A stretch of 21,490 bases of DNA from Polaromonas sp. (GTDB lineage Bacteria; Pseudomonadota; Gammaproteobacteria; Burkholderiales; Burkholderiaceae_C): contig JAQGMN010000127.1 of assembly GCA_028292345.1 (NCBI GenBank), positions 1 to 21,490 on the forward strand, written 5' to 3'. The translations under genes were made by a program, and so were the position numbers. The notes beneath the pieces are model-generated. The model ran no database searches, was not told the origin of the DNA, and saw only the letters and a list, made by a program, of their open reading frames with translations. Below are positions 14,116-20,881 of this stretch, one piece after another. How positions within the stretch are numbered: the stretch's first letter is position 1; each line of letters opens with the position of its first letter.

Positions 14116-15330
14116 ATGAAAAAGACACTTTTGGCTTCGGCCGTGGCAGTGGCATTCGGCTTTAGCGGAGGGGCGTTCGCAGTCAGCGACCAGTCCTCCG
14201 TGATTGGCGACAACACGTCCACCACCACCACGACCAGCACGTCCGTTCCCACAACCACCACCAACAATTCGGACAACAGCGCCAACAAAGGCTCGGGCGC
14301 TGCATTGGCCAGCGCGGCACGGTCGGCAGCGGTCAACAACGGCGCGACCGGCCTGTTCACCAATGCCTTCAACCAGTCCACGGCGACGGCCACCAGCAAT
14401 CTGACGGGCGCGGTATCGGGCAATGCGGTGTACGGCCTGGGCAACACGGCCTACAACACGGGCGGCGCGCAGGGCGGCACGGGCCTTGGCGGCCTCGGCG
14501 GCGCTGGTGCAACGAGCCAGGCCAGCGGCACGGGCACCGGGGGCGCGGGCAACGGCGGCGCTGGCGCAGCGGGCGCGGCCGGCGGCACGGCGTCCAATGG
14601 CGCCATCAACCATGGCAGCGCCTACAACGGCAACGCAACGGCGGGGGCCGGCGCCACGGGCACGGGCGGCGCGGCCGCCGGAACCAGCAGCGGCGGACCC
14701 GTCACCGCCAACAGTGGCGGCGGCGGTGGCAGCGGCAGCGCCAATGGCGGCCTGGGACTTGGCCTGGGGCTGGGCGCGGGCATGGGTGTGGCGACGGGCG
14801 GTGATGCCGGTGGCGGCGGCGGCACTGGCGGTGGCGCGGGTGCTGGCGGGACCGGGGCAGGCAATGGCTATGCGGGCGCCAACGGCGGCGGGTCTGGCGC
14901 CGCTGGCGCCGGTGGCGCGGGCGGTGCGCCGTCCAGCACGGGCGGCGCCAACACCCCCGTGGCAGGATTGGGCGCTGGCGGCGCTGGCGGCGCCGCGACC
15001 AACGGCAGCGCCACCAATGGCAATGCCAGCAACGGCAACAACACCGCCGGCAATGGCGGCAGCGGCGGCAGCGGCACGGGCGGCGCGGGCGGTGCGGGCA
15101 ATGGCGGCGTCAACACGGCGACTGGCGGCAATGGCGCCACCGGCCAGGGCGGAACCGGCGGCGCCGGCGGGTCGAACTACGTCACCGCCGGAACGTTCAC
15201 CCTGGCCAACACCATGACCAGCGTCGGACAATCGGCGGCCGGCATCATGCTTGCCAGCCAGAACAGCGGCGTCTCCTCGCTGGTCCAGCAAAGCGTGAAC
15301 GTCCAGGCCAACCTGGCTGTCGGCAAGTAA
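14116..15330 (+). CDS. Secreted Gly/Ala/Asn-rich protein, candidate fibre subunit
   Basis: A 404-residue exported protein. Residues 1-22 are a Sec signal peptide (MKKTLLASAVAVAFGF, ending GAFA). Then comes a Ser/Thr/Asn-rich part (about 23-75), a moderately conserved-looking segment (NNGATGLFTNAFNQSTATATSNL and GNAVYGLGNTAY), a low-complexity Gly/Ala/Asn/Thr-rich core (about residues 115-355, many GGAG, GTGG and NGN units), and a C-terminal segment TFTLANTMTSVGQSAAGIMLASQN followed by SGVSSLVQQSVNVQANL. There is no cysteine, so it lacks the CxxC motif of Pseudomonas FapB/FapC. The ATG follows a strong AAGGAG. It is the first gene after the sigma-54 promoter and is followed by a strong hairpin, as for a highly expressed structural protein. 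Role as the polymerising surface fibre is inferred from context; an alternative is a soluble matrix or adhesin protein. Confidence 0.75.
   Translation: MKKTLLASAVAVAFGFSGGAFAVSDQSSVIGDNTSTTTTTSTSVPTTTTNNSDNSANKGSGAALASAARSAAVNNGATGLFTNAFNQSTATATSNLTGAVSGNAVYGLGNTAYNTGGAQGGTGLGGLGGAGATSQASGTGTGGAGNGGAGAAGAAGGTASNGAINHGSAYNGNATAGAGATGTGGAAAGTSSGGPVTANSGGGGGSGSANGGLGLGLGLGAGMGVATGGDAGGGGGTGGGAGAGGTGAGNGYAGANGGGSGAAGAGGAGGAPSSTGGANTPVAGLGAGGAGGAATNGSATNGNASNGNNTAGNGGSGGSGTGGAGGAGNGGVNTATGGNGATGQGGTGGAGGSNYVTAGTFTLANTMTSVGQSAAGIMLASQNSGVSSLVQQSVNVQANLAVGK
14457..15174 (+). repeat. Glycine-rich low-complexity coding repeat
   Basis: This stretch inside the Gly-rich gene is built from irregular GGC/GGN-heavy units encoding GGAG, GTGG, GNGG and NGNA. 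There is no fixed period and no spacers, so it is protein-level low complexity rather than a tandem DNA repeat. The composition makes it prone to length change by slippage or recombination. Confidence 0.7.
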
Positions 15331-15338
15331 GCCCACAC

Positions 15339-15379
15339 CCGGCATGGGCCCCGGGCGGCAAGGCCCAGGCCCATGCCGG
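15339..15379 (+). promoter_or_regulatory. Intercistronic hairpin after the Gly-rich gene
   Basis: CCGGCATGGGCC (15339-15350) and GGCCCATGCCGG (15368-15379) form a perfect 12-bp stem with a 17-nt loop, starting 9 nt after the stop codon. No T-run follows, so it is not a classical intrinsic terminator. It more likely stabilises the 3' end of the upstream message or partly attenuates read-through, giving more major subunit than downstream products. Confidence 0.75.
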
Positions 15380-15410
15380 CATGCCGCCACCGCACACCAA
15401 AGGAATGAAA

Positions 15411-15782
15411 ATGAAATTTCTTGACCGCTTGTGGCTCGGATGCAGCGTGCTGGCCCTGCTGCTGCCCGTGGCCGTGAAGGCGCAGACTGCCGCGCCGCAA
15501 GCTGATGAAAGCACGCAGCCCGGCCGCCACCCTGCCGGCTTCTCCGGCCCCGTGGCGCTGGCCATGCTGGAACAACAGCGCGGTGGCGCGCAGGGCATGT
15601 CCATCGACCTCAAACTCAGCGGCATGACGGCCGGCAACTCGGCCGCCCATGTCGCCACCGGAACCAATGACATCAGCGCAGGCGCCTTTGCCAACATGAG
15701 CGGCCTGCCCGTGGTCATCCAGAATTCTGGCGCCAACGTGCTGATCCAGAATGCCGTCATCGTGAACCTGCAGATGAACTGA
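15411..15782 (+). CDS. Small secreted protein, candidate minor subunit
   Basis: A 123-residue exported protein. Residues 1-24 form a signal peptide (MKFLDRLWLGCSV, a hydrophobic run, VKAQ). The mature part contains GPVALAMLEQQRGG, SIDLKLSGMTAGN and DISAGAFANMSGLP, and ends in VVIQNSGANVLIQNAVIVNLQMN-type sequence with alternating hydrophobic and polar residues. The C-terminus shares QNSG-x3-L-[IV]-Q-x2-V-x-V with the C-terminus of the preceding Gly-rich protein. Start: ATG at 15411 has AGGA six bases upstream; ATGs at 15405 and 15381 are in frame but less well placed. It follows the hairpin and precedes the C39 peptidase by 12 bp. A minor subunit, nucleator or chaperone (compare FapA/FapB) is possible; there is no firm family. 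Confidence 0.7.
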   Translation: MKFLDRLWLGCSVLALLLPVAVKAQTAAPQADESTQPGRHPAGFSGPVALAMLEQQRGGAQGMSIDLKLSGMTAGNSAAHVATGTNDISAGAFANMSGLPVVIQNSGANVLIQNAVIVNLQMN

Positions 15783-15794
15783 CCGGGCCTGGCC

Positions 15795-16475
15795 GTGCGA
15801 AAGCTGCTTGTTCCCGCCTGGTTGGCCGCCCTGGCAGCAACCGCTGCCGCGCAACAGGTTTACCTGCCGTCCATGGGCGGTGGCGATGTCGTCATGCCGG
15901 TCACCAGCATCCGACAGTCGCGCCTGGCGGGCACCGTGCTGCAGCAATACGACTTCAGCTGCGGCTCGGCAGCCGTGGCGACGCTGCTGACCCACCACTA
16001 CGGCCTGGCGGTTTCGGAAAGCACGGTGTTTGAATCGATGTTCCGGCAGGGCGACCAGCAAAAAATCCGGCGCGAGGGCTTTTCGCTTCTGGACATGAAG
16101 CGCTTTCTCAAATCACAGGGTTTTGAAGCCGACGGCTTCGAGCAACCCCTGGACAAGCTGCTCGAAGCGCGCGTGCCCGCGATCGTGCTGGTCAACGAAA
16201 ACGGCTATCGCCATTTTGTCGTGGTCAAGGGGCTGCGCGACGACCGCGTGCTGGTCGGCGATCCGGCCAACGGCACGCGCGCCATGCCGCGTGCCGGCTT
16301 TGACGCCATCTGGCAGGGCCGGCTGCTGTTCGTCATCCACAACCGCCTGGAGCAGGCCAGGTTCAATCTGGCGGCCGACTGGCACGCGGCCCCCCGGGCG
16401 CCGCTGGCCGCTGGCGTCAACCGCGACGGGCTGGCCGGTGTGACGCTGCCCGCGCGCGGGCCGGGAGATTTCTGA
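15795..16475 (+). CDS. Periplasmic C39-family cysteine peptidase, FapD-like
   Basis: A 226-residue stand-alone C39 domain with a signal peptide (residues 1-19, ending ATAAA). The catalytic cysteine is C56 in QQYDFSCGSAAVATLL, with the oxyanion-hole Gln five residues before it; H140 is in YRHFVVVKG and D156 in VGDPANG, so the triad is complete. C39 domains normally cut leader peptides inside ABC transporters. A free secreted form is what Pseudomonas fap operons encode as FapD, needed for export of the fibre subunits. The start is GTG with no strong ribosome site, 12 bp after the preceding stop, so translational coupling is likely; its stop overlaps the next ATG (TGATG). Possible substrates are the neighbouring exported proteins. 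Confidence 0.85.
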   Translation: MRKLLVPAWLAALAATAAAQQVYLPSMGGGDVVMPVTSIRQSRLAGTVLQQYDFSCGSAAVATLLTHHYGLAVSESTVFESMFRQGDQQKIRREGFSLLDMKRFLKSQGFEADGFEQPLDKLLEARVPAIVLVNENGYRHFVVVKGLRDDRVLVGDPANGTRAMPRAGFDAIWQGRLLFVIHNRLEQARFNLAADWHAAPRAPLAAGVNRDGLAGVTLPARGPGDF

Positions 16476-17011
16476 TGCACCGGCAGCCGCATGCCCTGGA
16501 CCCGCGCCGACGCCGGCCCCTGCTTGGCCTGGGCGCTGTGCTCCTGGCCGGTGCCTGCCAGTCGCAAAGCCTGGCGCCGCCGCCGGAACCAGCCGTATGG
16601 CTGGCCGCCAGCGACCATGCGCTCGACCAGTTGCGGGGCGGCTTCGACCTTGGCCCGGGTCTGGTGGTGTCCTTCGGCATCAGCCGGGCGCTGTTCATCA
16701 ATGGCCAGCTGGTCACCAGCACATCGTTTCAGGCGAGCGACCCCACCAGGCTCACACCGGCCCTGGCCGAAATGCTCAGCCAGCACACTTCCTTGCAAGC
16801 ACAAGTGGTGAAAAACGGTCCTGGCAACACAGTTGGCGCCGGCGCGGCCACAGTCCCCCTGGCGACGTATGTCCAGAACACGCTGAACAACCAGACGATA
16901 CGCAACCAGACCGTCATTGAAGCCTCCTCCAGCGGCCTGAGCCTGGTGAAAAACCTGAACCTCCAGACCACGCTCAACAACGCCATCAACAGCGCCGTCG
17001 CAAACCGCTAG
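16475..17011 (+). CDS. Secreted or lipoprotein accessory protein of the fibre locus
   Basis: A 178-residue protein with a basic start (RRRR at about 11-14), a hydrophobic segment and LLAGAC, a plausible though not perfect lipobox. The mature part has LRGGFDLGPGLVVSFGISRALFINGQLVTSTSF, then VVKNGPGNTVGAG, YVQNTLNNQTIRNQTVIEA and LNLQTTLNNAI, a Gln/Asn-rich, beta-prone tail that echoes the QN-rich ends of the two upstream secreted proteins. I recall proteins with the LRGGF...INGQLV pattern beside C39 peptidases but cannot name a family. GGGAG lies eight bases before the ATG, which overlaps the peptidase stop by one base. It is the last gene of the operon. Possible roles include an anchor, an export chaperone (FapA/FapE-like) or a minor subunit. 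Confidence 0.7.
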   Translation: MHRQPHALDPRRRRPLLGLGAVLLAGACQSQSLAPPPEPAVWLAASDHALDQLRGGFDLGPGLVVSFGISRALFINGQLVTSTSFQASDPTRLTPALAEMLSQHTSLQAQVVKNGPGNTVGAGAATVPLATYVQNTLNNQTIRNQTVIEASSSGLSLVKNLNLQTTLNNAINSAVANR

Positions 17012-17168
17012 TGTCGCGTCATGCGCAAGGTGTCGGGCGATCGCGTCGCCATCGGCGTGCAGCGCAAGGCGCGGACCGCAGCCAGGGCTGAAGCCCTGGC
17101 AAGGGCTGCAACGCGGCGATGCGCGTCGAGGGCCAGCGAGAACCGGCAGCTTGCACAGGACGCGACAC
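17011..17168. repeat. Large imperfect inverted repeat (about 158 bp)
   Basis: GTGTCGCGTC (17011-17020) and GACGCGACAC (17159-17168) are perfect 10-bp inverted ends. The inner palindrome GCCAGGGCTGAAGCCCTGGC (17081-17100) shares almost the same centre, and further matches continue inward from the ends (TG, GCAAG, TG, CGG with single mismatches). The transcript could fold into one long hairpin. It begins at the stop codon of the fibre operon. No T-run follows. It could be a decayed miniature mobile element or a transcript end/buffer structure. Confidence 0.6.
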
Positions 17169-17204
17169 CAGGCCGGCATGCGGCCATCTTCAGGGCAGCC
17201 GGCC

Positions 17205-17246
17205 TTGACCAGGATCAAAATTGGCCGCCACGCAAGGGCGTATCCT
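17205..17246 (+). promoter_or_regulatory. FNR/ANR box and -10 of the ubiU operon
   Basis: TTGACCAGGATCAA (17205-17218) matches the FNR consensus TTGAT-N4-ATCAA at 9 of 10 fixed bases. A -10-like TATCCT lies at 17241-17246, predicting a start near 17253, so the box is centred at about -41.5, the class II position of FNR-activated promoters. This predicts induction of the operon at low oxygen. The spacer from 17169 to 17298 shows no gene. Confidence 0.7.
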
Positions 17247-17298
17247 TCGGCCGGTGCGGTGCGCCCAGTCCGGGTGTCACGCTAACCCCTTGATCCAC

Positions 17299-18366
17299 AT
17301 GGTCTTTTCCAACTTTCATACCGATTCCGAAATACCGCAAACGGCCGCCGGATTGCGCTCAGCCCCTTTCGAACTGGTCTGCCCCGCCGGCAGCCTGCCC
17401 GCGCTCAAGGCGGCGGTCGACAACGGCGCCAGCTGCGTTTACCTGGGGCTGCGCGATGCGACCAACGCGCGCAATTTCGCCGGCCTGAACTTCGACGAGG
17501 CGGCCATGGCCACCGGCATCGCGTACGCCCGCCAGCGCGGCTGCAAGGTTTTCATGGCGCTCAACACCTATCCGCAGGCGTCCAACCCGGGGCTGTGGCG
17601 CGCCGCGCTCGACAAGGCGGCCGGCCTGGGCGTGGACGCGGTCATCCTGGCCGACCCGGGGCTGATGCAGTACGCGGCCACGCACCATCCCCGGCTGCGG
17701 CTGCACCTGTCGGTACAGGGCTCGGCGACCAATTACGACGCCATCAACTTCTACCGCGAGCAGTTCGGCATCGTGCGCGCCGTGCTGCCACGCGTGCTGT
17801 CGCTCGCGCAGGTGCAGCAGGTGATCGAAAAGACGCCGGTCGAGATCGAGGTGTTCGGCTTTGGCAGCCTGTGCGTCATGGTCGAGGGCCGCTGCGCGCT
17901 GTCGTCCTATGTCACCGGCGAGTCGCCGAACACCCACGGCGTGTGCTCGCCGGCCAAGGCGGTGCGCTGGCTGCAAACGCCCCGGGGCCTGGAGTCGCGC
18001 CTGAACGGCGTGCTGATCGACCGCTATGCCGACGGCGAAAACGCCGGCTACCCCACGCTGTGCAAGGGGCGATTCGATGTCGGCGATGATGAAAACTACT
18101 ATGCCATCGAGGAGCCCACCAGTTTGAACACGCTCGAACTCCTGCCGCAGCTCATGAAGATGGGCGTGCGCGCCATCAAGATCGAAGGCCGCCAGCGCAG
18201 CCCGGCCTATGTCGCGCAGGTCACGAAAACCTGGCGCGAAGCCATCGACCACTGCGGCGCCAACCCGCACCGCTACGCGCCCAAGCCGGCCTGGATGGCC
18301 AGCCTGGACAAGGTGGCCGAAGGCCAGCAGCACACGCTGGGCGCCTACCACCGGCCCTGGAAATGA
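17299..18366 (+). CDS. ubiU: UbiU, O2-independent ubiquinone hydroxylation (U32 family)
   Basis: A 355-residue U32-family protein. After an N-terminal tail of about 24 residues it has FELVCPAGSLPALKAAVDNGA, LGLRDATNARNFAGLNFD and HLSVQGSATNYDAINFY. The cysteines at about C192, C199, C216 and C255 have spacings of 7, 17 and 39, the same as the four [4Fe-4S] ligands of E. coli UbiU. IKIEGRQRSPAYV is also typical. UbiU and UbiV form a complex that hydroxylates ubiquinone precursors without O2, using prephenate as oxygen donor. The ATG at 17299 is used; an upstream TTG at 17221 would overlap the promoter. No clear ribosome site is seen. Its stop overlaps the ubiV start (ATGA). Expression is probably FNR-controlled. 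Confidence 0.93.
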   Translation: MVFSNFHTDSEIPQTAAGLRSAPFELVCPAGSLPALKAAVDNGASCVYLGLRDATNARNFAGLNFDEAAMATGIAYARQRGCKVFMALNTYPQASNPGLWRAALDKAAGLGVDAVILADPGLMQYAATHHPRLRLHLSVQGSATNYDAINFYREQFGIVRAVLPRVLSLAQVQQVIEKTPVEIEVFGFGSLCVMVEGRCALSSYVTGESPNTHGVCSPAKAVRWLQTPRGLESRLNGVLIDRYADGENAGYPTLCKGRFDVGDDENYYAIEEPTSLNTLELLPQLMKMGVRAIKIEGRQRSPAYVAQVTKTWREAIDHCGANPHRYAPKPAWMASLDKVAEGQQHTLGAYHRPWK

Positions 18367-19283
18367 CGATGAAACCCTTGATCAAAATTGCCCTCGGTCC
18401 GATCCAGTACTACTGGCCGCGCGACACCGTCCTGGCCTTCTACGACGCCATGGCCAGCGCGCCGGTCGATGTGGTGTACCTGGGCGAGACCGTCTGCTCG
18501 CGCCGCCACGAGCTGCGCCTGACCGACTGGCTGGAGATCGCCGGCAAGCTGGAGCAAGCGGGCAAGGACGTCGTGCTGTCCACCCAGGTGCTGCTCGAAT
18601 CGGGCGCCGAGGTGGCCACCATGCACAAGATTGCCGAAAACGGCCGCTTTCTGGTCGAAGCCAACGACATGGGCGCGGTGCAGCGGCTGGCGGGCAAGCT
18701 GCCCTTCGTGGCCGGGCCGCAGCTCAATCTGTACAACCTGCCCTCGCTGCAATGGATGGCGTCGCTGGGCGCAGTCCGCTGGGTCATGCCGCTGGAGATG
18801 AAGCGCGGCGACCTGGCCATCCTGCAGCACGGCCGGCCCGAAGGCCTGCAGACCGAGGTGTTCGCCTACGGCCGCATGCCGCTGGCCTTTTCGGCGCGCT
18901 GCTTCACCGCCCGCCACCGCAACCTGCCCAAGGACGACTGCCGCTTCAGCTGCCTCGACCATCCCGACGGCCTGCTGCTCAAGACCCGCGAGCGCGAGGA
19001 ATTCCTGGTCATCAACGGCACCCAGACCCAGTCGTCCCGGGTGTACAACCTGGTCGATTCGCTGGCCGAGATGCAGGCGCTGGGCGTCGATGTCGTCCGG
19101 CTGAGCCCGCAGGCGCAGGGCATGGCCGGCATCGTCGAGGTGTTCGACGCTGCGCGCCGCCAGGCGCTGGCGCCGCCAGAAGCGCTGGCGCGCCTGCAGC
19201 CGCTCATGCCGGGGCCGGGCTGCAACGGCTACTGGCACGGCCGCCCCGGGCTGGAGCAAGTCCAGGCCGCCGCCACGGCCTGA
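18363..19283 (+). CDS. ubiV: UbiV, O2-independent ubiquinone hydroxylation (U32 family)
   Basis: A 306-residue partner of UbiU. It starts IKIALGPIQYYWPRD and has VYLGETVCSRRHEL (C45) and FSARCFTARHRNLPKDDC then RFSC (C180, C193, C197). These four cysteines match the [4Fe-4S] ligand set of E. coli UbiV (three of the four at the same numbers). VINGTQTQSS and VRLSPQ are family motifs. The start ATG overlaps the ubiU stop by four bases, showing translational coupling. Both proteins act in the cytoplasm with UbiT in the anaerobic Ubi complex. Confidence 0.93.
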   Translation: MTMKPLIKIALGPIQYYWPRDTVLAFYDAMASAPVDVVYLGETVCSRRHELRLTDWLEIAGKLEQAGKDVVLSTQVLLESGAEVATMHKIAENGRFLVEANDMGAVQRLAGKLPFVAGPQLNLYNLPSLQWMASLGAVRWVMPLEMKRGDLAILQHGRPEGLQTEVFAYGRMPLAFSARCFTARHRNLPKDDCRFSCLDHPDGLLLKTREREEFLVINGTQTQSSRVYNLVDSLAEMQALGVDVVRLSPQAQGMAGIVEVFDAARRQALAPPEALARLQPLMPGPGCNGYWHGRPGLEQVQAAATA

Positions 19284-19290
19284 TCCTGCG

Positions 19291-19908
19291 ATGTACCCGG
19301 GCGAGCGCTTCAACAGCATCAGCCACCTGATCGGGGCCTTGCTGGCCCTGGCCGGCTCGGTGGTGCTGATCGTGCTGGCGGCCCGCCTGGGCGACCCGTG
19401 GAAGATCGTCAGCTTCAGCATCTACGGCGTCATGCTGGTGGCGCTGTATGTCTTTTCGACGCTCTACCACAGCGTGCGCGGGCCGGCCAAGAATGTGCTG
19501 CGCAAGTTCGACCACTGCGCCATCTACCTCCTGATTGCCGGCACCTACACGCCGTTTGCGCTGGTGTCGCTGCGCGGCCTCTGGGGCTGGTGGATCTTCG
19601 GCGTGATCTGGGGGCTGGCGCTGGTCGGCATCGTGCAGGAAGTCTGGCTGGCCAGGGGCGCGCGCATCGTCTCGCTGATCATTTATATACTCATGGGCTG
19701 GCTGGCCATGGTGGCCGTGCTGCCGCTGTGGCATGCTCTGACGCCCGCAGGCTTTGCCTGGCTTGCGGCGGGCGGCGCCTGCTACACGCTGGGCATTGTG
19801 TTTTATGTGCTGGACCGCAAGGTGCGCCACGGCCATGGCCTGTGGCACCTGTTCGTGCTGGGCGGCAGCACCTGCCATTTCTTCACCGTGCTGCTTTATG
19901 TGGCCTGA
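19291..19908 (+). CDS. Hemolysin III / PAQR family membrane protein
   Basis: A 205-residue integral membrane protein with about seven hydrophobic segments. It carries the conserved motifs of the HlyIII/TrhA/PAQR family: FSTLYHS, KFDHCAIYLLIAGTYTPF, and HGLWHLFVLGGSTCHFF, whose Ser/His/Asp residues are thought to form a metal-dependent hydrolase-like site. The bacterial function is not settled; E. coli TrhA affects membrane energetics and fatty-acid homeostasis. It starts 7 bp after ubiV and ends 14 bp before ubiT, so it sits inside the ubiquinone operon. A membrane- or lipid-related role in low-oxygen physiology is possible but unproven. Confidence 0.9.
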   Translation: MYPGERFNSISHLIGALLALAGSVVLIVLAARLGDPWKIVSFSIYGVMLVALYVFSTLYHSVRGPAKNVLRKFDHCAIYLLIAGTYTPFALVSLRGLWGWWIFGVIWGLALVGIVQEVWLARGARIVSLIIYILMGWLAMVAVLPLWHALTPAGFAWLAAGGACYTLGIVFYVLDRKVRHGHGLWHLFVLGGSTCHFFTVLLYVA

Positions 19909-19922
19909 CTTTCCGGACCGAA

Positions 19923-20429
19923 ATGACCGCAACTTCCCCTTTCGAACTTCCCCAGCCCGTGGGCGCCCTGCTGTCCAGCCTGCCGGCCTACCCCGGCTCG
20001 CTGCTGCTGGTCGGCGCGCTCAACCTGGTGCTGGCCAGGCAACTCCCCGACGACGTGCGCCAGCGGCTGCTGGACAAGAAGCTGCGCATCCAGGTGCGCG
20101 ACGCGCGGCTGACCTTCGACTTCGCCTGGACCGGCCGGCGCTTTGCCGCCTGCGCCCAGCAGCAGGCCGCCGACCTGACGCTCAGCGCCACCGCGCATGA
20201 CTTCCTGCGTCTGGCGCAGCGCCAGGAAGACCCGGACACCCTGTTCTTCAGCCGCCGCCTGTCCATCGAGGGCGACACCGAACTCGGCCTGGTCGTCAAG
20301 AACGCACTGGATGCGCTCGAACTGCCGGTGCTTGACCTGAAGCAATGGGCGCCGCACCAGGTGCTGGCGCGCCTGGCCCTGTGGCGCCGGGAACGCAGCG
20401 CCGCGCAGCCGCCGGGAGCCCGGCCATGA
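19923..20429 (+). CDS. ubiT: UbiT, SCP2-domain accessory protein
   Basis: A 168-residue SCP2-domain protein. It shows VLARQLPDDVRQRLLDKKLRIQVRDA, LTFDFAWTGRRFAA, ADLTLSATAHDFLRLAQRQEDPDTLFFSRRLSIEGDTELGL and VKNALDALE, the UbiT (YhbT) pattern. UbiT binds the isoprenoid quinone precursors and replaces UbiJ under anaerobic conditions. It lies 14 bp after the hemolysin III gene, and its stop overlaps the next ATG (ATGA). Presence with ubiU and ubiV makes the assignment firm. Confidence 0.92.
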   Translation: MTATSPFELPQPVGALLSSLPAYPGSLLLVGALNLVLARQLPDDVRQRLLDKKLRIQVRDARLTFDFAWTGRRFAACAQQQAADLTLSATAHDFLRLAQRQEDPDTLFFSRRLSIEGDTELGLVVKNALDALELPVLDLKQWAPHQVLARLALWRRERSAAQPPGARP

Positions 20430-20881
20430 GCGCCGGCGGCAAGCCACTGGTCTATTCCTGCTCGGGATGCTCCAGCGCCGCCCAGCTGGCCAACCATGTC
20501 GCGGTGCGGCTGGACCGGAGCAGCGTGGCCGAGATGTCGTGCATCGCCGGCGTCGGTGGCGACGTGCCCAGCCTGCTCAAGACGGCGCGTTCGGGCCGGC
20601 GCATCATTGCGCTGGACGGCTGCCCGCTGGCCTGCGTGAAAAGCAGCCTGGCGCGCCACGGCCTGGTTCCCGACCGGCACTACCAGCTGCAGGACTACGG
20701 CGTGCGAAAACGCCAGCATGAAGACTTTGACCCGGTCCAGGCCGACGCGGTGCTTGAACGCGTGAAAGCCGACCTTTTTACCGACACCGAATCACCCGGC
20801 GCAACGCCAATATCCAACATGAACCACACCTCCTCACTTTCGGCAATTCCCCTGCGCGCTGCGGCCGAGGCGGCCCCATGA
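20426..20881 (+). CDS. DGC-type cysteine-rich putative zinc-binding protein
   Basis: A 151-residue soluble protein. It starts with KPLVYSCSGCSSAAQLANHVAVRLD, then EMSCIAGVGGDV and IIALDGCPLACVKSSLARHG. The DGC motif and the CSGC pair identify the DGC family of putative metal-binding proteins. The last 40 residues (from about TESPGATPISNM) look disordered. It overlaps ubiT by four bases at its start and ubiX by four bases at its end, so it is tightly coupled to ubiquinone genes. No function is known to me; redox sensing or metal/Fe-S handling for the anaerobic pathway would fit. Confidence 0.82.
   Translation: MSAGGKPLVYSCSGCSSAAQLANHVAVRLDRSSVAEMSCIAGVGGDVPSLLKTARSGRRIIALDGCPLACVKSSLARHGLVPDRHYQLQDYGVRKRQHEDFDPVQADAVLERVKADLFTDTESPGATPISNMNHTSSLSAIPLRAAAEAAP

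Noticed and set aside
14457..15174. Possible CRISPR or minisatellite array
   Set aside because: No fixed-length repeat or unique spacers. The repetition is protein-level glycine-rich low complexity.
14098..15390. Long antisense open frames opposite the Gly-rich gene (up to 430 codons)
   Set aside because: They arise from the GGC/GCC-rich repeat; the translations are Ala/Gly/Arg or Pro runs without any domain. The sense frame has a signal peptide and strong ribosome site.
17021..17293. A 90-codon plus-strand open frame before ubiU
   Set aside because: It runs through the large inverted repeat and the FNR promoter and has an Arg/Ala-rich composition typical of a random GC-rich frame.
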